From Podospora pseudoanserina (taxonomy: Eukaryota > Ascomycota > Sordariomycetes > Sordariales > Podosporaceae): a stretch of 64,000 bases of DNA. How positions within the stretch are numbered: the first letter of the stretch is position 1; every line of letters starts with the position of its first letter. The notes under the pieces are model-generated. The model saw only the letters and a program-made list of their open reading frames with translations. It was not told the DNA's origin and did not search any database. The translations under genes and the position numbers were made by a program. Location of the stretch: positions 1,240,001 to 1,304,000 of the forward strand of contig NC_085920.1 of NCBI RefSeq assembly GCF_035222485.1, read 5' to 3'. Shown here one piece after another: positions 37,466-47,517 of the stretch.

Positions 37466-37825
37466 ATGGATTCTTCACTGCACGAGGTCTGGCAGGCTGC
37501 GTCCGGCTCGCCGTTCACCCCCGCCATCGGCAAGGACAACCAGTTTCTCTTGGCCTTCATTCTCCTGGTGCTGGGCTTTGGCCTCAGTGGCGCGTTCGCT
37601 CTGAGTATGCTTGCACCCGCAGCTCCTCCGCGCAAACCATCTTGCTAACCCTGACATTGCGACAGACCGGTCTGTAGTGAGCCTCCCAACTTTGGCTGTG
37701 CCTGCGTCGTTGTCGCTTGCGTACGTTTTCCACCCACCTGGTCCAGATCCATAGGGATATTCGTTCTAACATCCAAAAGGGTTGGTGTGGTTTACATGTT
37801 CTGTGCGGTCGGGGTCTACGTTTAA
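37466..37825 (+). CDS. OST5: oligosaccharyltransferase subunit Ost5 (TMEM258 family)
   Basis: Three small exons (37466..37604, 37666..37720, 37780..37825) and introns of 61 and 59 bp, both with CTAAC branch points, give 79 aa, the same length as human TMEM258. The protein has the family's N-terminal SPFTPA motif, two membrane helices (QFLLAFILLVLGFGLSGAF and AAVGVVYMFCAVGVYV), a short loop, and the terminal GVYV. Ost5 is a small ER-membrane subunit of the complex that transfers the Glc3Man9GlcNAc2 glycan to nascent proteins. Without splicing the frame stops at 60 codons, so automatic annotation may miss or truncate it. Its stop is only 97 bp before the RAD1 start. Confidence 0.88.
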
Positions 37826-37922
37826 GATACCCTCGAAATCTGTACCATAATTCTTTCCTTCGCACAAAAGCAATTCGATTCCTGTTTGACATTCCTCGTT
37901 TCCACCACCCCCACCGACCAAG

Positions 37923-38954
37923 ATGGACGCACCAGACCCCCCTATCTTCCGAGCCGTTACCAGCTCAACCAGACTTCTCTATCAGCTACTCAAAGCGATC
38001 AATTTCACCAATAAAGTCCACGTCGAGATCACCGAGAAAGGAATCCGCTTCTCGACCGACCACGCCAGAGTGATGCAAGGCGTCACCCATTGGGACAAAT
38101 CTCTCTTTACCTCGTATACCACAAATATTCCCGCCCCCGAAGAATCCAACGGCAACCCCGACGACGAAGACGATGCCCCTCCCCCATCGGTCATATTTCA
38201 ACTATCCCTACCCGCCCTCTTGGAAACCCTTCAGATCTTTGGCGCCGCCGACGCAGCCGCCCGCCAGGCCAGATCAGACATTGACCCCTACCGCAGCACC
38301 AACCTCCGCAACTACCGCTCCGACGCCTTCTCCAACCAGACCCTCGGCATGAGCAACGGCACTTGTTCGCTATCCTACAATGCCGAAGGTGACCCCTTCA
38401 GCATCATCCTCGAAGAAGGTAGCGTGAAGACGACCTGCAACCTCACAACCTATGTTCCTGAAATCCCAGAGGACATCCCCTTTGACATTGAAGATTTGGG
38501 ATTCAAGATCATCACCCAGGCCAAGTGGCTGCTGGATGCCCTGGCTGAACTTGCGCCCGCTTCGCCAGAAAAATTGATAATTACCGCTAGCAAAGCAGCG
38601 CCTTATCTCAAGCTTACAAGTGTAGGGGGTGCTTTGGGGAGTGGTGGGATCGATTTTGCGCAGGGAAAGGACTTGCTCGAGACTTTTTCCGTGAGGAAGA
38701 AGAAGTGGAGCCAGGCTTTCAAGTTTGATATGCTCAAGGCGGCGAACGAGGCGATGAGGATTGCGACAAAGGTTAGTTTGAGAGGGGATGGGCAGGGGGT
38801 GTTGAGCATGCAGTTTTTGGTCGAGGTGGGGGGGGAGGGGGGAGGGGTGTGTTTTTTGGACTTTAGGTTTGTGCCTTATGCTGATAGGGAGGAGGAGGAC
38901 GACGACGAGACGGAGTGTGAGGAGGGGGAACATGGGATGGAGGTTGATGGGTAG
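37923..38954 (+). CDS. rad1: DNA damage checkpoint clamp subunit Rad1
   Basis: A single exon of 343 aa. The N-terminus (FRAVTSSTRLLYQLLKAI, ITEKGIRFSTDHARVMQG) is the PCNA-like fold of the Rad1/Rec1/Rad17 family, continuing with an LPALLETLQIFG-type helix and a second PCNA-like half (ILEEGSVKTTCNLTTY, SPEKLIITA, FKFDMLKAANEAM). The tail is acidic (EEEDDDETECEEGEHG), a common C-terminal feature. Rad1 pairs with Rad9 and Hus1 in the 9-1-1 clamp, loaded at ssDNA junctions to activate the ATR-type kinase. Residues ~72-85 (acidic and Pro-rich) look like a lineage-specific loop. It starts 97 bp after OST5, so its promoter probably overlaps the OST5 3' end. Confidence 0.93.
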   Translation: MDAPDPPIFRAVTSSTRLLYQLLKAINFTNKVHVEITEKGIRFSTDHARVMQGVTHWDKSLFTSYTTNIPAPEESNGNPDDEDDAPPPSVIFQLSLPALLETLQIFGAADAAARQARSDIDPYRSTNLRNYRSDAFSNQTLGMSNGTCSLSYNAEGDPFSIILEEGSVKTTCNLTTYVPEIPEDIPFDIEDLGFKIITQAKWLLDALAELAPASPEKLIITASKAAPYLKLTSVGGALGSGGIDFAQGKDLLETFSVRKKKWSQAFKFDMLKAANEAMRIATKVSLRGDGQGVLSMQFLVEVGGEGGGVCFLDFRFVPYADREEEDDDETECEEGEHGMEVDG

Positions 38955-39171
38955 TTTGGCGGTGATGTGGTATGGACGGCTTTGGGCTGTGGCGGCCAAT
39001 AAAATGGGGGTTTTTGGTAGACAAGGCTGAAGAAGCAATAAAGCTTGGTTGAACCCCACGTCTCAGTCTGCGTTTTGTGGGAGAAAGCATCAAGAAACCT
39101 TCTGGTGATTTCTTCCGCAACCCCTTGGGCTTCTATTTGACATTTTAACAGCCTTTCGTTACCAAACAGCA

Positions 39172-39548
39172 ATGGAGATAACTTTGGGTTGTCAGGATGT
39201 CGCCAACTCTGGAATCGAATGCTTCAAGTGGACGGACAACCAGACCATCACCTATGTCATGGCGCACGCCAAAGACGGCTTTGGTAGTTTGATTATCCTT
39301 TCCACAATATGGGTTACTGACAGCTTCATTTCACAGGCATGAATTTAACAATCGACTCGGACGAAGCCGGGCCACATGTAGCTGCCGTCGTTGATTACGA
39401 CGGTCCCAACGGGCTGGTGGCGACTGATGGGGAATTCGTAGCGATTGGGTACCAGAAGAGCACGAGCGGGATGCGATTGCATTTGGGTGAGAAGGTGTAC
39501 ACTATGGGAGAGTTTCCGAGGGTGAGGTGGATTCATAAGATTACGTGA
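39172..39548 (+). CDS. small unknown protein, two exons
   Basis: Exons 39172..39283 and 39337..39548 with a 53-bp intron (donor GTAGTT, branch CTGAC, acceptor CACAG) join in phase to give 107 aa. The protein lacks a signal peptide and membrane segment, and is predicted mostly beta by eye (alternating ITYVMAHA, MNLTIDSD, VAAVVDYDG, EFVAIGYQKS, VRWIHKIT). It has two Cys, and a Gly/Asp pattern reminiscent of small lectin-like or beta-sandwich proteins. I do not recognise a family. The first ATG lies 217 bp after the RAD1 stop. Splice phase, stop placement and codon use support a real gene; function is unknown. Confidence 0.65.
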
Positions 39549-40347
39549 GGGTTGGCTTGGGGAGTTGAAGAAGGTCGGTCATGCCAAATAGCAGTTTTCT
39601 TTTTCTTTGCTTTTCGGTCACGACGTATTCATTGAAGGGCTTTACCATGTCAGCATTAGGAGGCCGAGTCGCGCGGGGTCGTCTGCGAGGCTTCTTTCAT
39701 CATCTGGCGGTAACTGTAGTGGTCGTATACTACTTATCCTATCAGAATGATATTCCTTTGTATTTCCGGCAGTATTTCCAAACTCTTCAGCCGGCAGGAA
39801 ACGTGAGGCTGTGGCACAAGGTCAAGCGAAGCGTTTGATGTGAGATGCCTAGCGCACTCAAGCTCCCGAAATCACACGGTTTTTTAGCTTTGCTCTTCCA
39901 AGCAAGAAGTCAAAGTAGCGGGCATAATTGCCAGTCAGCTTACTTGAAGCTTCAAACCACCCCAGAATACCAGGGTAGAGATGACGGAAGATGTGGCGAT
40001 GGCGGCGTGGAGAAAGACAGTGAGCTTGTAAGATGAATTGATCCGGGTTGATTGGTCTACTACAACTTATTCAGCAGGCTGCATATCTGGTCTAGCTTAT
40101 GCAATTCACCTAGATGTGTTGATACACACTGAGCCTTGGAAATGAGCATAGGTAGGTGTCGTTCAGGGTGGCAGGCAGCTTCGTGAGGCCACGGTCTAGA
40201 TCATGCTGCTGATATTCAGGACCAAAGAGTTATAAGAAGGCCCATCGTGCTCACTGGGTCCGATATGAAACCACTACTACTCGCAACCCTCATCAACTCA
40301 TCAGAATCACATTTTCCCGCCCCCCACGCCCAACCAATTCTGCAATC
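39549..40347. other. intergenic, no supported gene
   Basis: This holds the 3' UTR of the small gene and the promoter of the acidic-tail gene. A possible frame at 39581-39838 has no domain and sits in a likely 3' UTR. Confidence 0.6.
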
Positions 40348-41118
40348 ATGTCATACGTTGAAGCTGCCTCAGGTCAGTACATCTGCTGCACTCCCCAGCT
40401 CTGACCTCCCTTCACACTGGGCTTCCAAACTAACCCAGCCACACAAGGCGGAGTTGAACTCTTCAACAAAGTCGTCGACGCCGTCAAGGGTGCCGTCAGT
40501 GCCGTCGAAGAAATCCAAGGCTCCGCCATCAGGATCAAGCGCGCGGCAGCCGCCGAGGCTCTCAGCGACCAAAACGAGTTCGCCGTCCGCGAGAACATCA
40601 TCGCCAAGGCCATCGATGCCGTCCACGAGGTAGCTCCCGGCTGCAACATCCTCATCGTCGCCGACTACGGCCGCGACAAGAAACACTTCAAAGGCGAGTG
40701 GAAGACGCAGCCCAACATCGAGCTAGAGCTTCCCAACGGCCAGTCTGCCTTGTATCGTCTTTATATGTTCAACTCTGGCAAGTACGACCGCCCGATGGGC
40801 CCGATCTGGGAGGCGAACTATATTCAGTACCGGGGTGCCCATGGTGGGGATGTCAAGAGGGAGACGCCGGTTGGTTGCATGTACTTGACGTTTCCGGATG
40901 GCGATGGTTTGGATCCGAGTGCTGAGGATATTGAGGAGGAGGCTGATGATGGTGAGCCGATCCCGCCTGAGGGGGATGGGCAGGAGACGGAGCAGCCTGC
41001 TGCTGAAGAAGAACCGACCCAGGAAGAGCAGCCTTCAGAGGAAGCTGAGCAGCCGGCCGAAGAGGAGCAGCCGGCAGAAGAGCAGCAGCCTACCGAGGAG
41101 GGTGCTGAGGAACAGTGA
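40348..41118 (+). CDS. unknown protein with acidic EEQPAEE-repeat tail
   Basis: A tiny first exon, 40348..40372 (MSYVEAAS), and a main exon from 40448, separated by a 75-bp intron (donor GTCAGT, branch CTAAC, acceptor ACACAAG), give 231 aa. A nearer acceptor at 40438 is also in phase but is too close to the branch point. Residues 10-~150 form a compact domain: a helical start (VELFNKVVDAVKGAVSAVEE), then CNILIVADYGRD, FKGEW, IELELPNGQSALYRLYMFNSG, and DRPMGPIWEANYIQYRG. The last ~70 residues are Glu/Gln/Pro repeats with no hydrophobics. I do not recognise the fold; the tail suggests a soluble, intrinsically disordered acidic region. No signal peptide is visible. Confidence 0.75.
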
Positions 41119-41938
41119 GAAGTCGCTGTCGCTGAATATTAGCTGGTAGAACCCATGACTAGTACTGGAATTAGCTTATGCTCTATGAATAAACTTCTGG
41201 TTTTGCTTGTTTGTCAACCTCGACGTCTATGATGTCTGGTTCAAGGGCCGTCGCCTACCCTAACCCTTGAAGGTGAAACGAACCTGAAGTGGCCCAAGCT
41301 TGAGACACCAAACTGAACATCTTCACAATCCTCAAACCACCACTACAAGCTTGATATTAGCAAGCTGTTTGCATAGTCAGGGTTGCCAAGGGTGTATCTA
41401 TATCTCATTGTATCATGTAGTCATAAGCACCATGAAACTTGGTCTTGAACAAGCTGAACTCCAAACCTCCTGCTTGCCCCGCTCTGACCTAGCTCCAAAC
41501 CAGCATGAGTGTGATCAAACAGATGTGACGGCCGCGACCTGGAGATCGACTCGCCGCCAGTCTGTCCGCCTTTCTGCCTGTTGTGAAAGTAAAAGCTATA
41601 AAAGGTCATCGACTATCTGTCTTTATCAGCAGCCTCGCTCCTAGGTCGAGTCGTGCAGCACAAGAAGCTTGACCAAACACCAAGACGTCAGGTACCCCGC
41701 GATTGCGCCCCCTGTTCGAGCTCCCCCCTTTTTGTACTACCTGTAGCATCATCCCTACCCCGCAGTTCCCAAACGCGGACAACCACCACCACGACGAGTA
41801 ACTACAACCTTCAAACCACCAACCCTTCCAATCCCAACGTCCCAATCCTCCTTTCTGTACTCCAGTATCCTCTCTCTTCACCTTATCCCAAGCATCACCG
41901 AAACCTCTCCGCCAGCATCCCAACCCCAGCCTTCCAAA
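41119..41938. other. intergenic / promoter of the epimerase gene
   Basis: The last ~200 bp are C- and CT-rich, typical of a strong fungal promoter and 5' UTR. No gene is supported. Confidence 0.6.
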
Positions 41939-42964
41939 ATGGTCGAACGCCCCAACAAACCCTCCTCCCTCGTCGCAACCCCCGGCCTTCCCCCCCAACC
42001 AACAGTCAACTTCTCCGACGACAACTCCCTCGTCACCGCCACCCTCCCCACCGGCGAGTCCATCACCGTCCTCCTCTACGGCGCCACCGTCATCTCCTGG
42101 AAGGACTCCTCCTCGACAGAAAAGCTCTGGCTCTCCTCAGCCGCCAAGCTTGACGGCACCAAGCCCGTCCGAGGCGGCATCCCCCTCGTCTTCCCCGTCT
42201 TCGGGCCCCCTCCCGCCGATCACGCTCAGACCTCCTCCCTCCCGCAGCACGGCTTCGCCCGGACGTCCAGGTGGGAATTCCTCGGCAAATCCACCAGCGA
42301 GAGCTCGGGCGATCAGCAAACGGGGGACCTGTCCGTCAAGCTTGATTTCGGCCTCTCCAGCGCGGCGGACGGGCTGGATCCAAAGGGCAAGGCGGCATGG
42401 CCGTTCAAGTTCAACCTGATCTACAGCGTGACGCTGAACAGGAGGGATCTGACGACGAGCTTGGTGGTGACGAATGATGATGAGAGGGCGTTTGATTGCC
42501 AGGTTTTGATGCATACTTATCTCAAGGTTAAGGTACGCTTCTTTATTCTTCCCGTCTGAAACAGGAGAGAAACGCTGACAATAATGGAAAAACAGGACAT
42601 CACAAACGTTACCATTTCCGGCCTCGACAGCTCATCCTATGTCGACAAGGTTGACGCTGCCTCGACAAAGACACAGTCGGGGGAGATTAGGATTGAGGGC
42701 GAGACGGACAGGGTGTACACCGCTGATGGGCCGGTGACTGTGTCCGAGGGCGGCAAGACTCTCTTTACCGTCACGAGGGACAACCTCTCCAACGTGGTTG
42801 TGTGGAACCCCTGGGTCGAAAAGGCCAAGGGCATGGGTGATTTCGAGCCGAAGGATGGGTACAGGGAGATGCTCTGTGTTGAGCCAGGGTCGGTAGGCGG
42901 CTGGCAGACGCTGGAGAAGGGGGATGCGTTTGAGGGAGCGCAGACGATCGCTTTGGGGGCTTGA
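41939..42964 (+). CDS. glucose-6-phosphate 1-epimerase (hexose-6-P mutarotase)
   Basis: Exons 41939..42532 and 42596..42964, with a 63-bp intron (donor GTACGC, branch CTGAC, acceptor ACAG), give 320 aa, usual for the yeast YMR099C-like family. Motifs of the aldose-1-epimerase fold are present: LYGATVISWK, KPVRGGIPLVFPVFGP, LPQHGFAR (with the family's catalytic His), FDCQVLMHTYLKV, and near the end VVWNPWVEKAKGMGDF and CVEPGSV. The enzyme interconverts alpha and beta glucose-6-phosphate in the cytosol at the entry to glycolysis and the pentose phosphate path. It is convergent with the F-box gene (269 bp between stops). Confidence 0.93.
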
Positions 42965-43233
42965 CTGAGGGCTGTTCTCTGAGAGTAGAGAACGATGATA
43001 TGACCGGATGTGATGATGAATTCAGCCATGTGATTTTCTTTTTGGGAAGACGATGTGATGTTTGATTTTGGTGTGATTTGGTGTTATTTCTAGACAAGTA
43101 TAAAACACGTTCTAGCAAACTGATCATTGTTCAAGAGACATGGTGCAAGCCATTGCAAGATAGGTAAAACATAAAATCAAATTCTATCAAGCAAAAGACA
43201 TGAAACGATATCCAAAAGACGTCTATAAACTGA

Positions 43234-45410
43234 TCATTGAAATCCCCGCGAAGGCCCCCCCAGGTAACTAGCCAAGCGGACATCGTTTGCGTGCCACTGC
43301 AGCGCCTCCCGCATCTTCTGGCCATACGCCTGCTCCTGAGCCTCCAGCTGCAGCTCCTCTGGGGTCGCAGACTGCTCTTCCCCCTTTTCAAAATCACTAG
43401 GCCCAAACCCAGGCTGGCTGGAAAAACTCAGCAGCCCCAGCTTCTCCCCCGTCCAGAAAACCAAGTCATTGTTATTGACCTGGGCTTCGCCACCACTGGA
43501 CAAAGCCGCGGCCCTTGTTGCAAGCAGCTTCCGCGCCAGGTCACCCGAGCCAGGCATCGAGGCAAAAATTGACGGTCCCTCCGTTCTCTCGCTATGTCCA
43601 ATTCTGTGCCGGCGCACCTCGGTGAAGCCGTCGCGTTCGAACCACTTGATGTACCCCATGCCATCTGCCACGGCAAGGCAAGAGCCGTGGTTGACGACGG
43701 ACATTAGTTTGGAGCGGGCACATGTCTGCCGGTTTCTGGCCGGCTCTCCCACAGGTGGTAGGCCGTAAAGCTCCAGAGATCCCTTTGACTTGTACTCGCC
43801 GCATGCGATGAGGGTTCTTCCCGGGGCAGATTTGGACTTTTCCACTTGCTCCAACGAGAGGCGTGCCTGGCGGCGGGCTTGAGAGTCTTCGTAGGAAAAG
43901 GGGTAGGGTAGCGATGTCATGCTGCAGAGATTGGCGCCCGAGTAGACTGTTCCTTTGATGCGGGAAAATTGGCGGCGGTCGTAGTGCAGGATGCTCTTGA
44001 AGCGACCGGCGACGTAGATGTCGTCGGATAGGCTGCTGGGCTGGCCTTCTACTGGGAGGTGGAGGATACTCACAGGACCTGGCTGTGCAAGGGGGACGTA
44101 AGGGGGTAGAGGCGAGTCGTCAAATAACTGTCGGTATGGATCTTGGCTGATGTCTTCGAGTTGTACTTTCGTCCCGTCAAAGGCATCTATCGTGTCAACA
44201 ATATCGGCTCGAGGGGGGCTTCTAGATCGGTAGTCATGAAGGTGAAGGCCGAGGCTTGTGCCGACAGTGAGAGGAACGGCCGAGTTGGCGGCTGATAAAG
44301 TCGCGATAGACCATGGGAATGTCTCACGGTGTATGACTGACAGTGTGGGTAAGTCGACCTCGATAAGGTCTGATACAGGTAGTTGTTAGCCAGTTTCAAC
44401 CGAAGAAAGTTGGTGACTACTTACTTTGCTGTACCGCAAAAAATGCCCTGTGTCTCTGGCTATCCACGCTCACACACTCAGTGACGCCAGAATCTATCTG
44501 ATTAGATCTGGTCTTGGGACCGGCAAACAAGATGCCCGGTCGGCTACGGGCAACAATGGCACCTCTTTTCGTGGCAGAACCGCCACTGACATGCCAGAGG
44601 CAGACACTCCCATCATCTAGGGGAGAGACTGCCAGTACCTTTCCGTCCAGACGTTCTTCGCCGTCGGGATAGTACAAAGCTACCCCCCTGGTCTCCACAA
44701 AATCGGCTGCTGACCTGGACTTGGTTCCAGTGCCATGAGCGTATGGCATCTGAAACCACGACACAACTATCGGGCCTTGCCGGCGTATGTATTCATCATA
44801 CCAAGAGACCTGCTCATCAGGGAAGATTGGGTCCCAATTGGCCGTGATGCGAACTCGTTCTCTCTCTAGACGTTGCGAACTGCTGAGGCGGTCCCCGTCT
44901 ACTTCTGAGCCAGAGATGCACTTTATCCAAGAGTCTTCATTTGCCTCTCCAGCTTCTTCTGACGGAGCCCTCACACCGTTGGCGGCTTGGAGGAGGGCAA
45001 AGTTGAGATTTTGCAGCCGAAGACGACTACGTAGCGAAGAGAGATAGGACGAGTCTCGCAAACATCTTGCGCGCCAGACGACATCATCACGAGCAATTTT
45101 GCTGAACTCGCGGGAGACGCGTTGGACGGGGACAAGTTCTGGTGGCTCAAGAACTGCAATTTCTTAGCTTCAGGTCAGGGAGAGAGGGAGTGAGGTCTTG
45201 AAAGAGAAAATGCGATAGAACCACGTCAATTCTTCAACCCTCGTGGTAACTTTGGCCTGGCCTGCATAGCCGGATCTGGAGAGCTGGCCGGGTTGTCCAC
45301 GGCATTGGCGGGGAGGGTGGTGGTGAGCAGCTTGGTAGAAAGTGGACCCTGGACTTACATGACAGTACATGGAGCAAAAGCTCCTTAGGCAAGCTCCCCA
45401 AACTTGCCAT
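43234..45410 (-). CDS. F-box protein with WD-like C-terminal region
   Basis: Three exons: 45410..45359, 45153..44425, 44369..43234; introns 205 and 55 bp (donors GTAAGT). The spliced protein has 638 aa. The first exon encodes only MASLGSLPKELLLHVLS; the F-box continues across the long intron as FLEPPELVPVQRVSREF and DDVVWR, so the F-box (residues 6-~48) becomes visible only after splicing. Later segments show beta-propeller-like blades ending in LW/W motifs (DDGSVCLWHVSG, GYIKWFERDG, LVFWTGEKLG). Such proteins are substrate receptors of SCF ubiquitin ligases, binding Skp1 through the F-box and targets through the propeller. The target is unknown. The C-terminal ~60 residues are Gln/Glu-rich helices. 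Confidence 0.85.
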
Positions 45411-46589
45411 GACTTCGAGGCTTTCAAATATAGAATGCCTTGGACAAACAACTCCCCTCCAAAAGAATGAAAACTAGACTAGCATCTAGGAGAATGGGCG
45501 CTTGTGGAAGGGCATGAATGAGGCGGGAAAGAAACAGCTCATTGCACAAGGGAAGGGAGGCATCCTCAAGTGCTTGTGCAACGGGTTCACAGAGACAGGA
45601 GAGAGGTCTTTGGGGCGTAGGACTTTGTTCCAAAGCATCGAAGCTTCAGGAACAAGCCCTCCTGCCCCAACCTAATGCGAACCAGTCTCCCCCACCTGGG
45701 CTCGGGAAGTGCCAGGCCCAGACCCCACAACCCCGCTCGGCGTGATACACCTTCCCACACCACCCAATAGATAAGCCCTATGCCGATCACCCTGCTCGTC
45801 CGATAAGGCACCTGTCACACAATGAGGCTGCCGCAGCACACTATGCCCGATTCGGCCAATAATTCAATCCAGAAGATTTTCTTATGACGAAGTCTCTTTC
45901 AACGTCGTTCGGTTTTCTCACATCAGACGGCCTCAGTAGAAATTTGGTGTGACATCTACTGCCGCGAGAACAGCACATGTTACCGCACGGGTGTGTCATG
46001 AAGCGTGGGATTAATTGCGCGGTCCTGCACCGCTGCGTTCCACAATCGAGCTATTAGCAGCGGACCCCCAAATGAAACGATTCCGGCTGGCCTTCAAGGT
46101 TCCTACTGCGAGGTGCGCCTGTGATGTGGGGTCTGATGTTGGTGAACTGTGATGAGCTTGGTGATGCGGATATGTGCGGGAGAGTGCGAGGGAGAGTGTG
46201 CAGGAGAGCCAGTTGCTGCCTTGGCCCGCGGCAGGCCGCTCGTGTTACTGATGGCCTTCATGCAGGCATCACATGCTACACCCAAAGGCCGATATATAGG
46301 TATGTTTGAGAGGTACTGCCGCAATACTATATGTATGAAGTCGTTGGATGGCCCTTGTGATCCACTGCCATGCTGATGCCGCACAGCACCGGTTCTTGGG
46401 CAATAGCCAAGCAGCCAGGTAAACAAACCCCTTTTCATACCGATGCAATGGGTATGGATCTTTTATCATCCCCTCACTCCAGGTGTGTGTGCTGGCCTTT
46501 GCCTTGAATGCAAATCCTTGTCTTTGACTCATTTCCTGCTTTTTGTTTTTGTTTTTTTGCCTTTCTTGCCCGCCCGTCTTTGATAGCAT

Positions 46590-47160
46590 CGTGTAGGTAC
46601 CTAGACACTATATTTTATACCCACGCTTTGATCACAGACACTGTGAGCTTAGAGAATGTCTATTACAAGTTCAGATCATTAAGGAGACAGTGCCTAGATA
46701 AAGTCGGATAATATTATGCATAGGCTCAAGATCTGAGCTTATACATACCACTCCCCGAACATCGGATTGATTCTATATTCTCTATTTGATCTTAGATAAT
46801 AGCTACTATAAGCTTAGATGTCATCTTTAATAAGTTTAGCATGTAGGGGTATCTCTATCACAGGCTCGGAGGTTACTGTGTATAAGTGTAAAATCTAAGC
46901 CTACAAATACTGGTACCGAGCACAAAATAGACACAACATGTCATATCCAAGCTCAGATAATGTCCTTGATGAGCTTAAATTGTAAGTGTAAGGTGTCTGT
47001 TACAAGCTTGGGTAATCTTATGCATAAGCTTAGACAGTGAGGGTGCAAATCTTCCTTGTGCTTTAGCTGTGCAGAGGAAGATGAGAGATATCTATTTACA
47101 TGTGTGCTGAAGGGATCTGCCCTCTGGGCCTTATACTGTCTAGCCAGACAATGACTTCTA
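46590..47160. repeat. AT-rich degenerate repeat block, RIP-like relic
   Basis: The block is clearly richer in A/T and TpA than its surroundings and contains many variants of AAGCTTAGAT / GAGCTTA (near 46645, 46735, 46811, 46948, 46970, 47005, 47026). Its right edge has a frame encoding a CxxC...C...LW arrangement (FSCAEEDERYLFTCVLKG followed by SALW, about 47055-47125). This resembles the zinc-binding end of non-LTR reverse transcriptases. The reading is a transposon remnant eroded by repeat-induced point mutation; family assignment is tentative. Confidence 0.45.
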
Positions 47161-47176
47161 CAAATTCAAAATACAA

Positions 47177-47517
47177 ATGTACTACGTCTTCTTCACCATC
47201 ATCCACTACCCAGGGTTCCTCTGCTCGCGGTTGAGTTGGCAAAAGACATTGTTGCCACGAGTTCTATTTGTGGGTGGGCTCCTCGGTGGCTATGTTTGCG
47301 ATGATTCTATGGAAGTTATGCTCCGGTGGGTGAAAGTCCGGAATCTGGCGAAGGTAAGAGTAGTTTCTCCTTGAATCCTGTTCAGTTTGCTAGTGCATAG
47401 CTCTCTGCCTGTTCTGAAGGGTAGTGAGCACACTTGGTGGGCTTTGCTGGTTGTCCTTGATTGCAGCGTGGTGGATCCCGGCGTCAGCGGCGCCCAGATT
47501 CGGACTTCCCCCTGTGA
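47177..47517 (+). CDS. possible small membrane protein, two exons (weak)
   Basis: The candidate has exons 47177..47353 and 47467..47517, with a 113-bp intron (donor GTAAGA, acceptor TTGCAG), encoding 75 aa. It has two hydrophobic stretches (VFFTIIHYPGFL, VLFVGGLLGGYV) and a basic tail (RGGSRRQRR). It directly follows the AT-rich relic. No family is recognised and the frame could be chance. Confidence 0.22.

Noticed and set aside
38370-39059. 229-codon minus-strand frame
   Set aside because: It is antisense to RAD1, with Pro/Leu-rich composition caused by the coding strand's codon bias.
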